Shown piece by piece: positions 42,494 through 51,046 of a DNA stretch of 64,000 nt. The stretch covers positions 1 to 64,000 of the forward strand of contig NZ_JAHRIB010000065.1 in NCBI RefSeq assembly GCF_019090165.1. Reading direction: 5' to 3'. How positions within the stretch are numbered: position 1 is the first letter of the stretch; each line of letters opens with the position of its first letter. This stretch comes from Streptomyces sp. BV286. GTDB lineage: Bacteria > Actinomycetota > Actinomycetes > Streptomycetales > Streptomycetaceae. Under the pieces are notes generated by a model. That model worked only from the letters and a program-made list of their open reading frames with translations, searched no databases and was not told where the DNA came from. Both the position numbers and the translations under genes were made by a program.

Positions 42494-43819
42494 ATGCCCG
42501 CACGCAGAAGGCTTCTCGCCGTGGCAGTCACCGCCGCCGCCTGCCTCGGCACCCAGGTCCTCACGAGCACCGCCGCCACCGCGGCGGACGAGGTCGTGTC
42601 CCGAGGCGTCACGATCCCCGCGTTCTACAACCCGCCCGCCGCCCTGCCCGCCGCCGACGGCACGCTCGTCCGCAGCGAGCCCCTCCCCCTCGCCCTGAGC
42701 CTGCCCACCCTCCACGGCCCGCTGCCGGGCAGCGCGACCCGGCTGATGTACAAGTCCACCGACTCGAACGGGAAGCCCGTCGCCGTCACCGGGGCGTACA
42801 TCGAACCGACGGCCCGCTGGAAGGGCGACGGCCCACGGCCCCTGGTCGCGGTCGCCCCCGGCACCATGGGGCAGGGCGACCAGTGCGCCGCGTCCATGGG
42901 CCTCGAACACCCGCTGACGTTCAACGGGCAGACGGTGTCCGTCGGTTACGAGGACCTGGCGATCTACCGCCTCCTCGCGAAGGGCGCCGCCGTGGTCGTC
43001 ACCGACTACGCCGGCCTGGGCGCCACCGACCGGCTGCACACCTACGTCAACCGGGTCGACGAGGCACACGCGGTCCTCGACGCCGTCCGCGCGGCCCGCT
43101 CGGTCGACGGGGCCTCGGTCACCGCCGGCTCCCCGGTCGGCCTGTTCGGCTACAGCCAGGGCGGCGGAGCGACCGCCGCGGCCGCCGAACTCCAGTCCTC
43201 CTACGCCCCCGACGTCACCCTCGCCGGCACCTACTCCGGCGCACCGCCCGCCGACCTGACCTCCGTCACCAGGGCCATCGACGGCAGCGAACTGGCCGGC
43301 GCGCTGGGCTGGTCCCTCAACGGGTTCCTCCAGTCCGACCCCGCCCTGAAACCGATCGCCGAGGCGCACCTGAACACGGCGGGAAAGGCGGCCCTCGCCG
43401 ACCTGTCCACCATGTGCGTCGGTGACGCGCTCTTCGGCTACGGCAACGCCAAGAGCACCAAGTGGACGACCGACGGCCGCTCCATGAGCGACATCATCGC
43501 CGCCACGCCCGCGCTCCAGGCGTTCCTGGACAGCCAGCGCATCGGCAGGCTGAAGCCGTCCGGTCCCGTCCGGCTCGCGACGGGTATCAGCGACAACCTC
43601 GTCCCGCACGGCCAGTCCCGGGACCTCGCCGCCGACTGGTGCCGCAAGGGTGCCGACGTCACGTACAAGGCCGTCCTCCTGCCGAACGTCGGCAGCGCGC
43701 TGCTCAACCACTTCGCACCGCTGCTGACCGACCAGGGCGACGCCGTCGACTGGCTGTCCGACCGGCTGGCCGGCAAGCCGGCCGCCTCCAACTGCCGGAC
43801 CATGCCTCTGCAGCCCTGA
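42494..43819 (+). CDS. Secreted lipase (alpha/beta hydrolase, LIP family)
   Basis: A 441-aa secreted enzyme. ATG 42494 sits behind AGGAGG. Signal peptide about residues 1-36. GYSQGGG (about residue 218) is the nucleophile elbow; an Asp in SDNLVPHGQ and His in LLNHFAP are candidates for the rest of the triad. Early blocks FYNPPAALP, GTLVRSEPL and VTGAYIEP match secretory lipases of actinomycetes (Candida LipA-like family). It should hydrolyse triacylglycerol or esters outside the cell. Two palindromes upstream suggest a repressor. A terminator follows at 43839. Confidence 0.9.
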   Translation: MPARRRLLAVAVTAAACLGTQVLTSTAATAADEVVSRGVTIPAFYNPPAALPAADGTLVRSEPLPLALSLPTLHGPLPGSATRLMYKSTDSNGKPVAVTGAYIEPTARWKGDGPRPLVAVAPGTMGQGDQCAASMGLEHPLTFNGQTVSVGYEDLAIYRLLAKGAAVVVTDYAGLGATDRLHTYVNRVDEAHAVLDAVRAARSVDGASVTAGSPVGLFGYSQGGGATAAAAELQSSYAPDVTLAGTYSGAPPADLTSVTRAIDGSELAGALGWSLNGFLQSDPALKPIAEAHLNTAGKAALADLSTMCVGDALFGYGNAKSTKWTTDGRSMSDIIAATPALQAFLDSQRIGRLKPSGPVRLATGISDNLVPHGQSRDLAADWCRKGADVTYKAVLLPNVGSALLNHFAPLLTDQGDAVDWLSDRLAGKPAASNCRTMPLQP

Positions 43820-43838
43820 CCTGGTTCCGCTGGTTCCC

Positions 43839-43867
43839 AAGGGCCGCGTCCACCGGACGCGGCCCTT
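43839..43867 (+). terminator. Terminator of the lipase gene
   Basis: AAGGGCCGCGTCC and GGACGCGGCCCTT form a perfect 13-bp stem with a 3-nt loop, 20 nt after the stop. Confidence 0.85.
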
Positions 43868-44067
43868 CCGCTCCCGGCCGCTCATCGGCAGAAACCATGC
43901 GTCCCCAGCGCGCCAATATCTGTGCCGACGAGGTGAGAATTGAGCGCGACGCGCGATGAACATTACTTACCCGACAGGCGGAACGGATTTCCTCACCGCA
44001 CATGGCAGATCGCACCGTGCTACTCTCGATCTCAGTTGCAGTTGTGGTTCCCGAAATCTTGCAGGTG

Positions 44068-44166
44068 TCCCCACCAGTTCATTCGGGTGGGGATCCTTTA
44101 TGACTCCGGTTGTTTCCGGCGGGGTGATCATCACGGCGACACGGAGTTCGCGCACTGTGAACTCCG
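44068..44166 (+). promoter_or_regulatory. Structured 5' leader of the cold-shock gene
   Basis: Two hairpins precede the cold-shock gene: TCCCCACC/GGTGGGGA (44068-44093, loop 10 nt) followed by a T-rich segment, and CGGAGTTC/GAACTCCG (44142-44166, loop 9 nt), which ends about 13 nt before the ribosome site. Cold-shock mRNAs often carry such long leaders that act as thermosensors. The gene-free gap here is 370 nt (43820-44189). Confidence 0.5.
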
Positions 44167-44189
44167 AAACCGCCCCGAAGGAGAATGAC

Positions 44190-44393
44190 ATGGCTTCCGG
44201 TACCGTGAAGTGGTTCAACGCAGAAAAGGGCTTCGGCTTCATCGAGCAGGACGGTGGCGGCGCTGACGTCTTCGCCCACTACTCGAACATCGCCGCCCAG
44301 GGCTTCCGTGAGCTGAACGAGGGCCAGAAGGTCACGTTCGACATCGCGCAGGGTCAGAAGGGCCCGACGGCCGAGAACATCGTTCCCGCCTGA
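44190..44393 (+). CDS. CspA-family cold-shock protein
   Basis: A 67-aa single cold-shock domain, the standard length. RNP1 KGFGFI and RNP2-like VFAHY are present with the opening GTVKWFN. It binds single-stranded RNA/DNA as a chaperone. AAGGAG lies 6 nt before ATG 44190. It is followed by a strong terminator and then by the DEAD-box helicase gene, a pairing common in Streptomyces. Confidence 0.95.
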   Translation: MASGTVKWFNAEKGFGFIEQDGGGADVFAHYSNIAAQGFRELNEGQKVTFDIAQGQKGPTAENIVPA

Positions 44394-44411
44394 CGTCGGC
44401 ACGCACTTCGC

Positions 44412-44447
44412 AGCTGGGGCCCGCACCTTGGGGTGCGGGCCCCAGCT
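44412..44447 (+). terminator. Terminator of the cold-shock gene
   Basis: Perfect 16-bp arms (AGCTGGGGCCCGCACC and its complement) around TTGG, 18 nt after the stop. The rest of the 325-nt gap up to 44718 is the helicase leader. Confidence 0.9.
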
Positions 44448-44683
44448 CGCTGCATTTCAGGGGATTCGCGACCCGCTCCCCGGGACCCTCCGTCCGCGCT
44501 CCGGCCGAAAACTCTTCGGAGCCTCCCGCACGGAATGACCGGCAATGCCGCCGGATTCGCACACCGCACCCCGGCGAAGCATCCCGCGACCACTCCCCGC
44601 CATTCGGATTCCCTATCCGATTCGGCTCCCATTTACTTCGGCTCGTTCTTGCAATTCTCTGCGCTGCTCGTTCCCCGCGGGAA

Positions 44684-44712
44684 TTCCTTGATACGTGCCA
44701 TGTCAAGGAAGG
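44684..44712 (+). promoter_or_regulatory. Hairpin sequestering the helicase ribosome site
   Basis: TTCCTTGA (44684-44691) pairs perfectly with TCAAGGAA (44703-44710). The latter overlaps the Shine-Dalgarno AAGGAAGG (44705-44712) of the helicase gene, so translation would require the 8-bp stem to open. Confidence 0.55.
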
Positions 44713-44718
44713 TTCCCC

Positions 44719-46239
44719 GTGAACCGCATGCGTACGAACGACCGCTACTCCCGCACCCGCTCCGGAAATTCGGGCTCCAGTTCGGGCTCCAGCTGGGGCG
44801 GCAACCGCTCCGGTGCCCCGCGCCGTTCCGAAGGCGGTTACAGCCGTCGACAGAGCGGCCCCCAGGGCGAGTTCGCCCCGCCGAAGACCATCACCCCGGC
44901 GCTGCCGGCCGTCGAGGCGTTCGCCGATCTCGGCATGCCGGAGCCGCTGCTCGCCGCGCTCGGCCACGAGGGCGTGACCGTGCCCTTCCCGATCCAGGCG
45001 GCGACGCTGCCGAATTCCCTCGCCGGCCGTGACGTACTCGGCCGCGGCCGCACCGGTTCGGGCAAGACCCTCGCCTTCGGCCTGGCGCTCCTCGCCCGTA
45101 CGGCCGGCCGGCGCGCCGAGCCGCGCCAGCCGCTCGCCCTCGTCCTCGTCCCCACCCGCGAGCTGGCCCAGCAGGTCACCGACGCGCTCACCCCGTACGC
45201 CCGCTCCGTGCGGCTGCGGCTGACCACCGTGGTCGGCGGGATGTCGATCGGCAGGCAGGCCGGTGCGCTGCGCGCCGGCGCCGAGGTCGTCGTCGCGACG
45301 CCGGGCCGCCTCAAGGACCTCATCGACCGTGGCGACTGCCGCCTGGGCGAGGTCGACATCACCGTGCTCGACGAGGCCGACCAGATGACCGACATGGGCT
45401 TCATGCCCCAGGTCACCGAGTTGCTGGACCAGGTGCGTCCCGGGGGCCAGCGGATGCTGTTCTCCGCCACGCTGGACCGCAACGTCGATCTGCTGGTCCG
45501 CCGCTACCTGACCGACCCCGTGGTCCACTCCGTCGACCCGTCCGCGGGCGCGGTGACCACCATGGAGCACCACGTGCTCCACGTGCACGGTGCCGACAAG
45601 AACCGGACCACCACCGAGATCGCGGCCCGCGACGGCCGCGTGATCATGTTCCTGGACACCAAGCACGCGGTGGACCGCCTGACCGAGCACCTGCTGAGCA
45701 GCGGTGTCCGGGCCGCGGCCCTGCACGGCGGCAAGTCCCAGCCGCAGCGCACGCGGACCCTGTCCCGGTTCAAGACGGGGCACGTGACGGTCCTGGTGGC
45801 CACGAACGTCGCCGCCCGCGGGATCCACGTCGACAACCTCGACCTGGTCGTGAACGTCGACCCGCCCACCGACCACAAGGACTACCTGCACCGGGGCGGC
45901 CGCACGGCCCGCGCCGGCGAGTCCGGGAGCGTCGTCACGCTGGTGACCCCCAACCAGCGCCGCGACATGAGCCGCCTGATGGCCGCCGCCGGCATCACCC
46001 CGCAGACCACCCAGGTGCGCTCGGGCGAAGCGGAGCTGAACCGCATCACCGGCGCCCAGACGCCCTCGGGCATCCCGGTCGTCATCACCGCGCCGGCCAC
46101 GGAACGCCCCCGGCGCAGCAGCTCCTCGACGTCCTCCGCGCCCCGTGGCCGTCGCAGCCGCGGTGGCCGGGGCCGCCCCACCGGCGACGGCGCCCGCCGC
46201 CCGGCGCAGCGCTCGTCCGCGGTCGACTCGGCCGCCTAG
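44719..46239 (+). CDS. DEAD-box RNA helicase
   Basis: A 506-aa helicase. GTG 44719 is 6 nt after AAGGAAGG. The N-terminal 55 residues are Ser/Gly/Arg-rich. Helicase motifs: FPIQ (Q motif), GRTGSGKT (Walker A), PTREL, TPGR, LDEAD, SAT, then ARGIHVDNLDL and HRGGRTARAG in the second RecA domain. An Arg/Ser-rich RNA-binding tail follows. It should unwind structured RNA in the cytoplasm, probably in cold adaptation and ribosome assembly, together with the cold-shock protein upstream. Its ribosome site can be closed in a hairpin. Confidence 0.95.
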   Translation: MNRMRTNDRYSRTRSGNSGSSSGSSWGGNRSGAPRRSEGGYSRRQSGPQGEFAPPKTITPALPAVEAFADLGMPEPLLAALGHEGVTVPFPIQAATLPNSLAGRDVLGRGRTGSGKTLAFGLALLARTAGRRAEPRQPLALVLVPTRELAQQVTDALTPYARSVRLRLTTVVGGMSIGRQAGALRAGAEVVVATPGRLKDLIDRGDCRLGEVDITVLDEADQMTDMGFMPQVTELLDQVRPGGQRMLFSATLDRNVDLLVRRYLTDPVVHSVDPSAGAVTTMEHHVLHVHGADKNRTTTEIAARDGRVIMFLDTKHAVDRLTEHLLSSGVRAAALHGGKSQPQRTRTLSRFKTGHVTVLVATNVAARGIHVDNLDLVVNVDPPTDHKDYLHRGGRTARAGESGSVVTLVTPNQRRDMSRLMAAAGITPQTTQVRSGEAELNRITGAQTPSGIPVVITAPATERPRRSSSSTSSAPRGRRSRGGRGRPTGDGARRPAQRSSAVDSAA

Positions 46240-46426
46240 GCCCCTCGCGCGACCGCGGCGGTCTCCGGGCGCCGGCCACCCGACAGGGTGCCGGCGGTCC
46301 GGCGCCCCGTCCGCCGCCGTCGGGGAGCACCGCCCCGCCGCGGGCGCTCTCGGCCTGTCACACTGATTCACCCCGCCCCGCCCCGGGATCAGCCCGGTCC
46401 CTCTTCTTCCTTCACTGTGAGGCATC

Positions 46427-46750
46427 ATGCGCTGCGTCATCGCCCGGTTCCCGTTCGACCTCACCAAGAGCGGTGTGCTGGACTCGATGAAGGGCATCAA
46501 GCCCGAGACCATCACGGGTGAGTCGGTGCTCATCGGCCGCCGCCACTACCCCGTCAAGCAGGTCGGCGAGGTCATCACCCGGCAGGACCGCCGCGACTTC
46601 ACCAGCGGCGAGGTCACCCGGGCCATGACCCGGCTGGGCTTCACCTGCCGGAACAACCAGGAGATCGCGCCCGTCCCGCAGGCCGCCACACCGATGGAGA
46701 CCGCGTCCGCAATGCTCGGCAGCCCCAGCCCCAGCCCTCTGGGACTGTGA
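46427..46750 (+). CDS. Conserved small protein downstream of the DEAD-box helicase
   Basis: A 107-aa protein (MRCVIARFPFDLTKSGVLDSM ...). It has the pattern of an actinobacterial family seen after cold-shock/DEAD-box genes; I recall no assigned function. Basic residues in RRHYPVKQVGEVITRQDRRDF and TRAMTRLGFTCRNN suggest nucleic-acid binding. ATG 46427 lies about 190 nt after the helicase stop. A 58-bp hairpin follows. Confidence 0.7.
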   Translation: MRCVIARFPFDLTKSGVLDSMKGIKPETITGESVLIGRRHYPVKQVGEVITRQDRRDFTSGEVTRAMTRLGFTCRNNQEIAPVPQAATPMETASAMLGSPSPSPLGL

Positions 46751-46800
46751 CGACACGTACCGGAAGCCGACCCCACAGGGCGGCGTCCGGTACCGGTACG

Positions 46801-46858
46801 ACGACAGCGACGAAGGGCCCCGCCGACATGTGTCGGCGGGGCCCTTCGTCGCTGTCGT
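46801..46858. terminator. 28-bp perfect-stem bidirectional terminator
   Basis: A perfect 28-bp inverted repeat (arms 46801-46828 and 46831-46858, centre TG) lies between convergent genes ending at 46750 and 46916. Both strands can use it as a terminator. Confidence 0.9.
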
Positions 46859-46915
46859 GGTCCGGTCGGCCGGCGCCCTCCGTCCGTGTTCCGTCAGGGT
46901 GCCGGGTACGGCGTC

Positions 46916-47290
46916 TCAGTGGTCGGAGTAGCTGAAGTCGCCCACGGTCCAGGCGCTTACGTCCTTGATCGCGACGCGGTACATCCCGCCGGTCTCGGGG
47001 ATTCCGACGTTGCCCTGCAGGATCCGGGCGAGATGGAAGTGGAGGTGCGTGGGCGCCTCGCCACGGTCGGCGCGGTCCTGCGGCGGGTCCGCGTTGAAGA
47101 CGCCCGAGAACGTACCGAGATGGTCCGAGTCCTTGAGCACCTCCGACACCCGCTCCCTCCACACGGCTTCGGGAGCGAGTCGGCCGGTGATGACAGCACC
47201 GCCGGCGACCACGGTCAGCGACATCCGATTGCTCTGCCCGGCCTCCACCATGGCGGAGATGCCGACGAGCAGTTCGTCAGGGTTCGACAT
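46916..47290 (-). CDS. GvpU-like gas-vesicle accessory protein
   Basis: A 124-aa protein starting MSNPDELLVGISAMVEAG. The order of elements (MSLTVVAGGAVITGRL, a central helix EAVWRERVSEVL, HLHFHLARILQGN and a final MYRVAIKDVSAWTVGDFSYS) follows the layout of GvpU, a small accessory protein of gas vesicle clusters that has free-standing homologues. There are no other gas-vesicle genes in the window, so the role is probably different. The match is from memory of the family. No strong ribosome site is seen. Confidence 0.6.
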   Translation of the reverse strand: MSNPDELLVGISAMVEAGQSNRMSLTVVAGGAVITGRLAPEAVWRERVSEVLKDSDHLGTFSGVFNADPPQDRADRGEAPTHLHFHLARILQGNVGIPETGGMYRVAIKDVSAWTVGDFSYSDH

Positions 47291-47392
47291 GAGGCCCGAT
47301 TCTATCCAGCGCGCCGCGCCCGCTCCCCCACCCCTGGAGATGACGCCAGGATTCCTGGGACTCCTGCCGAGCAAAATCTATGTTTGCCAGGG

Positions 47393-47421
47393 TAGACATT
47401 GGCCGAGCCTGTGGTTAGTGT
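47393..47421 (+). promoter_or_regulatory. Promoter candidate for the MerR leader or ncRNA
   Basis: TAGACA (47393-47398) and TAGTGT (47416-47421) are separated by 17 nt, close to the Streptomyces housekeeping consensus. The start would be near 47428. Confidence 0.45.
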
Positions 47422-47427
47422 TTCTCT

Positions 47428-47841
47428 CGTAGATGAGATCGAGCGAGACCCGACAGACACGAACTGGCGGGTAGAAGTACCTGAAGTGCGCAGGTCAGGG
47501 CGGTTGTGGAGTTCCGAAGCCAGTCGTTCGCAGGACGGTGACGGGACTGACGACCGCGCTGGGTGGCTCGCGGTTCGAGGAGCCACCGAAAGCACCACCA
47601 CAGATACCGAGGAAGGACGGAAGGAGCAGACGCCATCAGGATCGCCCGGCCGAGAGCGTTCGGACCGGGTACCGCAAGACCCCGGATTGGAAGGTGGTCC
47701 CCGGTCACGCAACCGCGATCCCCGCACACCGCGCCCTCTCCCGGGCCGGTCGGCGGAAACAGAAGGTCGGCGAGACAGTAACGCCGACGGATGGTGTTCA
47801 ATTTCCTTCGGGGCCCTGGTGCCGTACGGCACCAGGGCCCC
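47428..47841 (+). ncRNA. Candidate structured leader or small RNA of about 415 nt
   Basis: The segment runs from the promoter candidate to a perfect 32-bp palindrome (47810-47841). It is not convincingly coding and is richer in A and T at third positions than any gene here. It could be a separate small RNA or a long 5' leader of the MerR-like gene with an attenuator. I cannot assign it to a known RNA family. Confidence 0.4.
47810..47841 (+). terminator. 32-bp perfect palindrome before the MerR-like gene
   Basis: GGGGCCCTGGTGCCG-TA and its complement form 15-bp arms. The hairpin ends 25 nt before the ATG of the MerR-like gene, so it may terminate the upstream RNA or attenuate the gene. Confidence 0.7.
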
Positions 47842-47866
47842 TCGACGCGTTGCAGAACGAGGTGAC

Positions 47867-48211
47867 ATGACAGCAGACAGTCCGTTGAGCGATCGTCTGG
47901 AAGACGACGACTATCCCGCCTACACGATGGGGCGCGCCGCCGAGATGCTCGGCACCACCCCGGGTTTCCTCCGGGCCATCGGTGAGGCCCGGCTCATCAC
48001 TCCGCTCCGCTCCGAAGGCGGACACCGGCGCTACTCGCGCTATCAGCTCCGGATCGCCGCCCGCGCCCGCGAGCTGGTCGACAGGGGTACCCCGGTCGAT
48101 GCCGCCTGCCGGATCGTCATCCTCGAGGACCAGCTCGAAGAGGCACAGCGCATCAACGCCGAGTACCGCCGCGGGGCGCACCAGCCGTCGGACGGTGCCG
48201 GTTCCGCCTGA
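47867..48211 (+). CDS. MerR-type helix-turn-helix regulator (BldC-like size)
   Basis: A 114-aa regulator. ATG 47867 follows GAGG. Residues about 17-75 form a MerR-type winged helix (YTMGRAAEMLGTTPGFLRAIGEARLI, GGHRRYSRYQLRIAARARELVD). The C-terminal helix VILEDQLEEAQRINAEYRR is too short for a sensor domain. It likely binds DNA as a dimer or polymer without a metal ligand. It is monocistronic in appearance, with a long structured leader. Confidence 0.85.
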   Translation: MTADSPLSDRLEDDDYPAYTMGRAAEMLGTTPGFLRAIGEARLITPLRSEGGHRRYSRYQLRIAARARELVDRGTPVDAACRIVILEDQLEEAQRINAEYRRGAHQPSDGAGSA

Positions 48212-48363
48212 GCACGTCCGCCGAACCGGCCGGCCCGCCCCGCGCGATCACCGGCCCGGATCGCTCGTCACGCTCCGCGCGAGGGCGGCCGTCGCCGGGG
48301 CCCCGCACCCCCGGATCCCGCGGAGAACACCGGGGTCCAGGGGCACAGGAGCACAAGCACCGC

Positions 48364-50052
48364 CTACGGGGCGTCGATCAGCTCGTGCGGCGGCACGGTC
48401 ACCGTGCGGGCACCCGGCTCACCGGCCAGGACGACCTTGCGCAGCGCGACGTTGTTCTTGTGGTCGGTCTCCTGCAGCCGGTTCTCGGGGTTGGCGATCA
48501 CCTGGATGTAGTACGTGCCGTTCGGCAGGTCGGTGACGTCGAAGGACTGGCCGGGACGGTACTGGGTGTACGTGTCGCCCGATCCGACGTCGAGGACCTC
48601 ACGGACCGAGATCGAGTTCTGCTGGCCGCAGGCCGTCGACAGGTCGGTGTTCTCCGGGTGCCAGTTGGCGTTCTTCACCGTGTAGTCGACGGCGTCGGTG
48701 TTGGCCAGGCAGAACGCCTCCTTGCCGCTGCGCACCTCCTTGGTCTGGTCCTCGCTCAGCAGCCGGTAGCTGGCGAAGTCCGTGAAGTGCCAGTGCTCGT
48801 GGCCCTCGCGCGGGTCCCACTCCATGGTGCCGGTGGGTGTGTACCCGACCTGCTTGCCGTCGGCGTCGTAGAAGTACTGGTACGCGTCCATCAGGTCCTT
48901 GCCCGGGGCGCGGAAGCCGTCCACGACGAGCGGGGCGGGTCCCGCGTTCCAGACGTTCGCGCTGAAGGCGAGGTAGTCCTTGCCCGCTACGTCACCGTCC
49001 TCGCCGTCGGTGATGGCGATGTCCCAGGCGGGCAGCGAACGCAGGTCGGGCTTGGGCACGTTCGCCGGGGCGCCCGCCCGGCCGGTGGGCCGCTTGGCAG
49101 CCGGCTTCAGCGCGGGCGCGATGCGCGAGCCGTCGGTGTGGCCGGGTCCGTCGCCCAGGTGGTGGGCCCTTCCGCGGTCCTCGAGCGCGTGCGAGAGGGC
49201 GGGCGGGGTGGGGGCGTCGGCGCCGCGCGGACCGTAGTGGTGGGCGGCGTCGGCGGAGGGCGCCCCGTGCCCGGCGCCGTGGCCCGCTCCGTGGTGGGCG
49301 GAGGAGGAGCGCGAGGAGGCCGCGCCCTGTCCGCTCCCGTCGCCGACGTCCCGGACCGTCACCTTGACGGTCGGCCGGTCGTCGGGGATGTCGAACAGAT
49401 CGCGGTACTTCTCGGCGACCGAGACCCTGGCCGTGTACTCGCCGGCCGGCAGGTCGACGGGCTTGTCGTAGTCGATCATGCTGGAGTTGGACGCCCAGCC
49501 CTTCTCGACGCCCCACACCGAGCCCAGCGTGAACGGGTTGGTGGGACAGCTCTCCGGATAGTGCGAGGTCGCGGGGGCGTCCGGGCGCAGCCGCCCGGAG
49601 GCGTTGTTGGGGCAGAACGTGCCCGCGCTCGACGCCACCTCCTGCCCCGCCGCGTTCTCGACCGTCACGTCGAGGAAGCCGGGCAGTCCTGAGAAGTCCT
49701 TCACCAGCCCGGCCGGCAGCTTCTTCGTCTTCGTGCTTCTGCCGTCGCGGAGGATCTGCTGGGCGACGACCGGGTCCTTGTACGACTTCCGGGTCACCTT
49801 GAACTCCAGCGGCGCGTCGTCGACCGTGACGTACGTACCGAGGTCCAGGAAGACGCCGCCCTCCCCCTTCCAGCGGTCCAGCGTCACGGAGTTCGACGCG
49901 GCGATCAGTTTGAGCTTCGGCTTCCCCGCCGTGCTCGCCGGGGCCGCCCCGGCTCCGGGAGCGGCCCCGGCCCCCGTGACGACAACAGTGAGAGCGGCCA
50001 ACCCGGCCAGCGTCGAACGCCTCAGGCGACTGCGGTGTTTCTGAGTGGTCAT
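48364..50052 (-). CDS. Secreted lysyl-oxidase-like copper protein
   Basis: A 562-aa secreted protein. ATG 50052 has GAGGAA upstream; signal peptide about residues 1-38. The C-terminal half has the lysyl oxidase core: GHEHWHFTDFASYRL with the copper-binding His residues, FCLANTDAVDYT, and CG-rich pieces with Cys for disulfides. The middle (about 270-310) is a His/Gly/Ala-rich linker (HHGAGHGAGHGA, AAHHYG). The N-terminal half is a beta-rich domain of unknown family. I infer a quinone-cofactor amine oxidase acting on secreted proteins or amines. No copper chaperone is adjacent. Confidence 0.8.
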   Translation of the reverse strand: MTTQKHRSRLRRSTLAGLAALTVVVTGAGAAPGAGAAPASTAGKPKLKLIAASNSVTLDRWKGEGGVFLDLGTYVTVDDAPLEFKVTRKSYKDPVVAQQILRDGRSTKTKKLPAGLVKDFSGLPGFLDVTVENAAGQEVASSAGTFCPNNASGRLRPDAPATSHYPESCPTNPFTLGSVWGVEKGWASNSSMIDYDKPVDLPAGEYTARVSVAEKYRDLFDIPDDRPTVKVTVRDVGDGSGQGAASSRSSSAHHGAGHGAGHGAPSADAAHHYGPRGADAPTPPALSHALEDRGRAHHLGDGPGHTDGSRIAPALKPAAKRPTGRAGAPANVPKPDLRSLPAWDIAITDGEDGDVAGKDYLAFSANVWNAGPAPLVVDGFRAPGKDLMDAYQYFYDADGKQVGYTPTGTMEWDPREGHEHWHFTDFASYRLLSEDQTKEVRSGKEAFCLANTDAVDYTVKNANWHPENTDLSTACGQQNSISVREVLDVGSGDTYTQYRPGQSFDVTDLPNGTYYIQVIANPENRLQETDHKNNVALRKVVLAGEPGARTVTVPPHELIDAP

Positions 50053-50873
50053 CGGTTCCTCGTCTGCGAGTGCCGTGGTCAGGCGGCATCGGACTGGACA
50101 GCTCAGGACCGGCCGGCGGCCGAACGCGCCCCCCTGCGCGCCGGCGCACCACGGCCGGAATCCATGAGCAGCCTGTGAGAGGGGCAAAAGCCGTGCCGGG
50201 GTTGCCTGTTGAGGAGGAAACGAACGGCCCGCGCAACGCGACGACCAGTCCGAAAGCTCCGCACGGCCGCCGGCGGACCGGCATCCGGGGACCAATATCC
50301 GTTCACACGAAGGAGTGACGGGTGTGACAGGGGTGTCGTTACTGCGCGTGACGTAATGGCCCCCAGCACTCGGTGGTACCCCTGCCGCGCAGGGGTACGA
50401 GTTCGGCCGGTCGGATCCTCTTATGCAGGAGCCTTGCGAATAGCTGAACAGGTTAAGCGCTTCATCGACATATGGTCAGCGAATAATCTGCACACAAGCC
50501 GTGCGGAAACCTTTTGTTCCGGCTGCCGAGAACATCCGCGCGACTAACCCACGCAAGAAATCCACGGCTTTTTCACCTTGTTGATTCCCCCGGTTTTCCG
50601 GAGTCCACACTTCACCGGTCTCTCGAAAACCGATTCGCCCGTCGAACCGGCACACACGGGGCCGGCCCGGCCCCGCGCACCCGGCACCGCCGACCCGAGA
50701 ATCGGAACCACGCAGGAAGGAGGCCGGAAAGACACCGCGGGCGCCCCACCGAAGGGCGGTACCCGACAGCGGGCTCCGCTCCGGACGGTTGCCCCGTGCG
50801 AGTGATGTTCGACCCAACCGCAAGCCTGCCGCGCCGGGAGGAAGTAGAAAGCTACGTGAGGCGCATCACGGGG

Positions 50874-51046
50874 GGCGAGCTCACGGACCGGCCTTACCCA
50901 TAGAACCGGTGAGGCAAAATCCTTCCCGGCGGGGTATCACCGGTAGCTCGCCTCCTGTCGATGGTGTTTACTAGTGAGCGGTCTGAGCCTTGGCGGGTCC
51001 AGGCCCTTTCAGGGAGGCCCCGCGGATGGTTACCGCGGGGCCTCCC
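50874..51046 (+). ncRNA. Candidate structured RNA with terminator
   Basis: GGCGAGCT (50874-50881) pairs with AGCTCGCC (50945-50952), and ACCGGTGA (50905-50912) pairs with TCACCGGT (50937-50944). Both are perfect 8-bp helices, the second stacked directly under the first, forming a junction. About 60 nt later a 14-bp terminator (51012-51046) follows. No gene follows closely, so it resembles a stand-alone RNA. It does not match a riboswitch class I know. Confidence 0.35.
51012..51046 (+). terminator. Terminator hairpin
   Basis: GGGAGGCCCCGCGG and CCGCGGGGCCTCCC form a perfect 14-bp stem with a 7-nt loop. Confidence 0.75.

Larger units (their letters stand above)
47291..47866. other. 576-nt intergenic region with promoter, structured leader or ncRNA
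   Basis: It lies between the GvpU-like and MerR-like genes. In-frame readings exist across it, but their third-position GC is far lower than in genes here (about 70 percent in the best frame), so I treat it as untranslated. It holds a promoter-like pair and a palindrome, listed separately. Confidence 0.55.

Noticed and set aside
47538..47870. A 110-codon frame ahead of the MerR-like gene whose stop overlaps its ATG
   Set aside because: Third-position GC is about 70 percent and the product resembles nothing; a noncoding leader explains the region better.
50905..50944. c-di-GMP (GEMM) riboswitch suggested by GGCAAAA inside the 8-bp helix
   Set aside because: The GEMM receptor and second stem are absent.
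51012..51046. T-box riboswitch suggested by TGGTTACCGCGG in the terminator loop
   Set aside because: The T-box core has TGGTACCGCGG without the extra T, no aminoacyl-tRNA synthetase or amino-acid gene follows, and no specifier stem is visible.
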